Source: Weeksellaceae bacterium (lineage in GTDB: Bacteria; Bacteroidota; Bacteroidia; Flavobacteriales; Weeksellaceae). Taken from it: DNA of 64,000 nt. Both the position numbers and the translations under genes were made by a program. Shown here piece after piece: positions 62,621-64,000 of this stretch. The stretch covers positions 62,001-126,000 of the forward strand of contig JAIBEX010000009.1 in the NCBI GenBank assembly GCA_019459455.1. Direction: 5' to 3'. Within the stretch, counting starts at the first letter, position 1; each line of letters begins with the position of its first letter. Under the pieces are notes generated by a model, which saw nothing but the letters and a program-made list of their open reading frames with translations, searched no databases and was not told the origin of the DNA.

Positions 62621-62806
62621 ATGAAAAAGAAATACCATCCGGTTTTGTTTGTGGCTATTTTACTCACAGGATTAAGCACTGTGCTGTTTATTCTGAAAAG
62701 CAATGACCACAAGGAATGTAAAACCGAAATCAGAAACTCCGTAAAATCAAAGGGGGAACTCCTAACAGTACGGTCTCATGTATGTATGGAACGATTCTCT
62801 TTTTAA
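62621..62806 (+). CDS. Small single-pass membrane protein, unknown
   Basis: 61-residue protein with a basic start (MKKKYHP), one membrane segment (about 8-25, VLFVAILLTGLSTVLFIL) and a charged outside tail containing two Cys (KECKTE and HVCMERF). The ATG follows the DUF2200 stop by 7 nt, so translation is plausible. No family recognised. A terminator-like hairpin for the opposite gene begins at its stop. Confidence 0.55.
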   Translation: MKKKYHPVLFVAILLTGLSTVLFILKSNDHKECKTEIRNSVKSKGELLTVRSHVCMERFSF

Positions 62807-62836
62807 CAAAAAAGTCCCCCATTATTGGAGGACTTT
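62805..62836 (-). terminator. Terminator of gltA
   Basis: 7-bp stem AAAGTCC / GGACTTT, one mismatch and CC/GG extending it, 6-7 nt loop, followed on the minus strand by TTTTTTGT. 17 nt after the gltA stop. Confidence 0.75.
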
Positions 62837-62853
62837 GATGGTTTAAGCAATAC

Positions 62854-64000
62854 CTATCTTGCGTTCAAATCGATATAATCGCGCTTCTGTGCACCCTGAT
62901 AAACCTGTCTCGGTCTTCCGATCGGATCGTTGTGCAGGCGCATTTCTTTCCACTGTGAAATCCAGCCCGGAAGTCTTCCCAATGCGAACATTACGGTAAA
63001 CATCTCTGTCGGGATTCCCAAAGCACGGTAGATGATACCGGAATAGAAATCCACATTTGGATATAGTTTTCTGCTTACGAAATATTCATCCTCCAGGGCC
63101 ACCCTTTCAAGCTGACGTGCAATATCCAGGGCTTTATCTTCAATACCGAGGGATTCCAGAATATCATCAGCCGCTTTTTTGATGATGGTCGCGCGCGGGT
63201 CAAAGTTTTTATACACACGGTGTCCGAAGCCCATCAAACGGAAGTTATCTTCTTTATTCTTGGCTTTTTCCACATATTTAGCAACGTCCCCACCGTCATT
63301 CTCAATCATTTCCAACATCTCGATTACCGCCTGATTGGCACCGCCATGAAGCGGACCCCAAAGAGCGGAGATACCAGCAGAAACGGAAGCAAATAATCCG
63401 GTATGTGCAGATCCAACCATTCTTACCGTAGAAGTGGAACAGTTTTGTTCATGGTCTGCGTGAAGGATAAGTAACTTATCTAGAGCGCCTACGACCACCG
63501 GATCCAGCTCAAAATGAGCATTTGGACGGCGGAAGCACATTTTATAGAAATTCTCTACATAATTCAGGCTGTCATCGCCATGGTTAATGGAAAGACCTAA
63601 TTTCTTACGGTAGGTCCATGCGCAGAGGTGGGAGAATTTAGCAATCAGCATTTCAGCTGCATGATCCAAATCTTCCTTAGAACTTACGTCCACGGCTTTT
63701 GGATTGAAAGCGGTAAGTGCGGAAGTCAGTGACGATAAAACACCCATTGGATGTGCGGAACGCGGGAACGCGTCGATAAGTCTCTTCATCTCATCGGCCA
63801 CGAAATTGTACTTCTTGATTCCTTTTTCAAACCCCTGAAACTGGTCTGCTGTAGGCAGATCACCATGGAGTAAAAGATACATCACTTCAGTGAAATTGGA
63901 TTTCTCGGCAATCTGCTCAATTGGATATCCTCTGTAATACAGTTCCCCTTTGTCACCATCCAGATAGGTGATATCACTTAGGGTCGCACCGGTATTCTTG
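62854..64000 (-). CDS. gltA: Citrate synthase (3' part, start beyond window)
   Basis: The C-terminal 381 residues of a type II-like citrate synthase that condenses acetyl-CoA and oxaloacetate at the start of the TCA cycle. The reading frame is open to the window edge (YLDGDKGELYYRGYPIEQI is encoded near it), so the first 45 or so residues are missing. Catalytic motifs: LHADHEQNCSTSTVRMVG (first catalytic His), GISALWGPLHGGANQAVIEM (second His) and MGFGHRVYKNFDPRA with the third His; the catalytic Asp is in LYPNVDFYSGI. C-terminus complete. Ends with a terminator. Confidence 0.97.
   Translation of the reverse strand, partial: KNTGATLSDITYLDGDKGELYYRGYPIEQIAEKSNFTEVMYLLLHGDLPTADQFQGFEKGIKKYNFVADEMKRLIDAFPRSAHPMGVLSSLTSALTAFNPKAVDVSSKEDLDHAAEMLIAKFSHLCAWTYRKKLGLSINHGDDSLNYVENFYKMCFRRPNAHFELDPVVVGALDKLLILHADHEQNCSTSTVRMVGSAHTGLFASVSAGISALWGPLHGGANQAVIEMLEMIENDGGDVAKYVEKAKNKEDNFRLMGFGHRVYKNFDPRATIIKKAADDILESLGIEDKALDIARQLERVALEDEYFVSRKLYPNVDFYSGIIYRALGIPTEMFTVMFALGRLPGWISQWKEMRLHNDPIGRPRQVYQGAQKRDYIDLNAR

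Overview
The window is ordinary-looking chromosomal DNA of a Bacteroidota bacterium, most likely a flavobacterium of the Chryseobacterium/Kaistella/Elizabethkingia group (Weeksellaceae). The signs are: promoters of the TAnnTTTG type with no clear Shine-Dalgarno sequences; a type IX secretion (T9SS) sorting domain; an OmpA protein with thrombospondin type-3 repeats; BshA for bacillithiol; methionine synthase split into two polypeptides behind a Bacteroidota-type SAM-I riboswitch; and a glycosylasparaginase of the kind first studied in Flavobacterium (Elizabethkingia) meningosepticum. I recognise 56 intact or edge-truncated protein genes and one gene remnant. I saw no tRNA, rRNA, insertion sequence, prophage or CRISPR array.

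Layout. 1-9.3 kb: lipoprotein, ribA, deoD, a small lipoprotein, a secreted GH3 glycosidase followed by bshA, DUF2851, a PspC-type small membrane protein, a GNAT, a SIMPL protein and a carboxypeptidase-regulatory-domain protein. 9.4-16.9 kb: AddA-type helicase-nuclease facing a ferritin / DUF3857 / DUF3857 operon. 17-20.5 kb: three small envelope proteins that seem to share an LTxxQ-like core, with a glycosyltransferase between them. 20.7-29.2 kb: 4-alpha-glucanotransferase with two CBM20 domains, a T9SS cargo protein, cysS, folE and two hypothetical genes. 29.2-34.4 kb: metH (two parts) and metF behind a promoter and SAM-I riboswitch, with a broken HicB-like gene just upstream. 34.8-37.4 kb: GH63-like glucosidase. 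37.4-45 kb: OsmC, DUF58, MoxR ATPase, DUF4350, DUF4129, a multi-pass protein and SpoIIM on the minus strand, with RDD divergent by 25 bp. 45-57.9 kb: GNAT, YebC, OmpA, SmpB, an ABC-F protein, a recJ-nadD-(TonB-C-like)-DUF3817 operon, a large lipoprotein and an outer-membrane receptor. 58-64 kb: two guanidino-group hydrolase paralogues flanking glycosylasparaginase and CutC, a DUF1801/DUF2200/small-protein run, and the 3' part of citrate synthase.

How the genes fit together. Methionine and one-carbon metabolism (metH, metF, plus folE and cysS nearby), arginine/citrulline handling (ctlX and a paralogue), glycan and alpha-glucan breakdown (GH3, MalQ, GH63-like, AspG) and envelope maintenance (OmpA, LTxxQ-like proteins, the MoxR/DUF58 membrane island) dominate.

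I found no clearly new defence or mobile system. The most interesting signals are: an ABC-F protein in which one of the two composite ATP sites looks dead; a DUF3857 pair in which one member has lost the transglutaminase Cys and His; an unexplained structured element between the SAM riboswitch and metH; the LTxxQ-like trio; and promoters so close to start codons that the mRNAs are probably leaderless. All functional calls come from reading motifs by eye; no database search was run.
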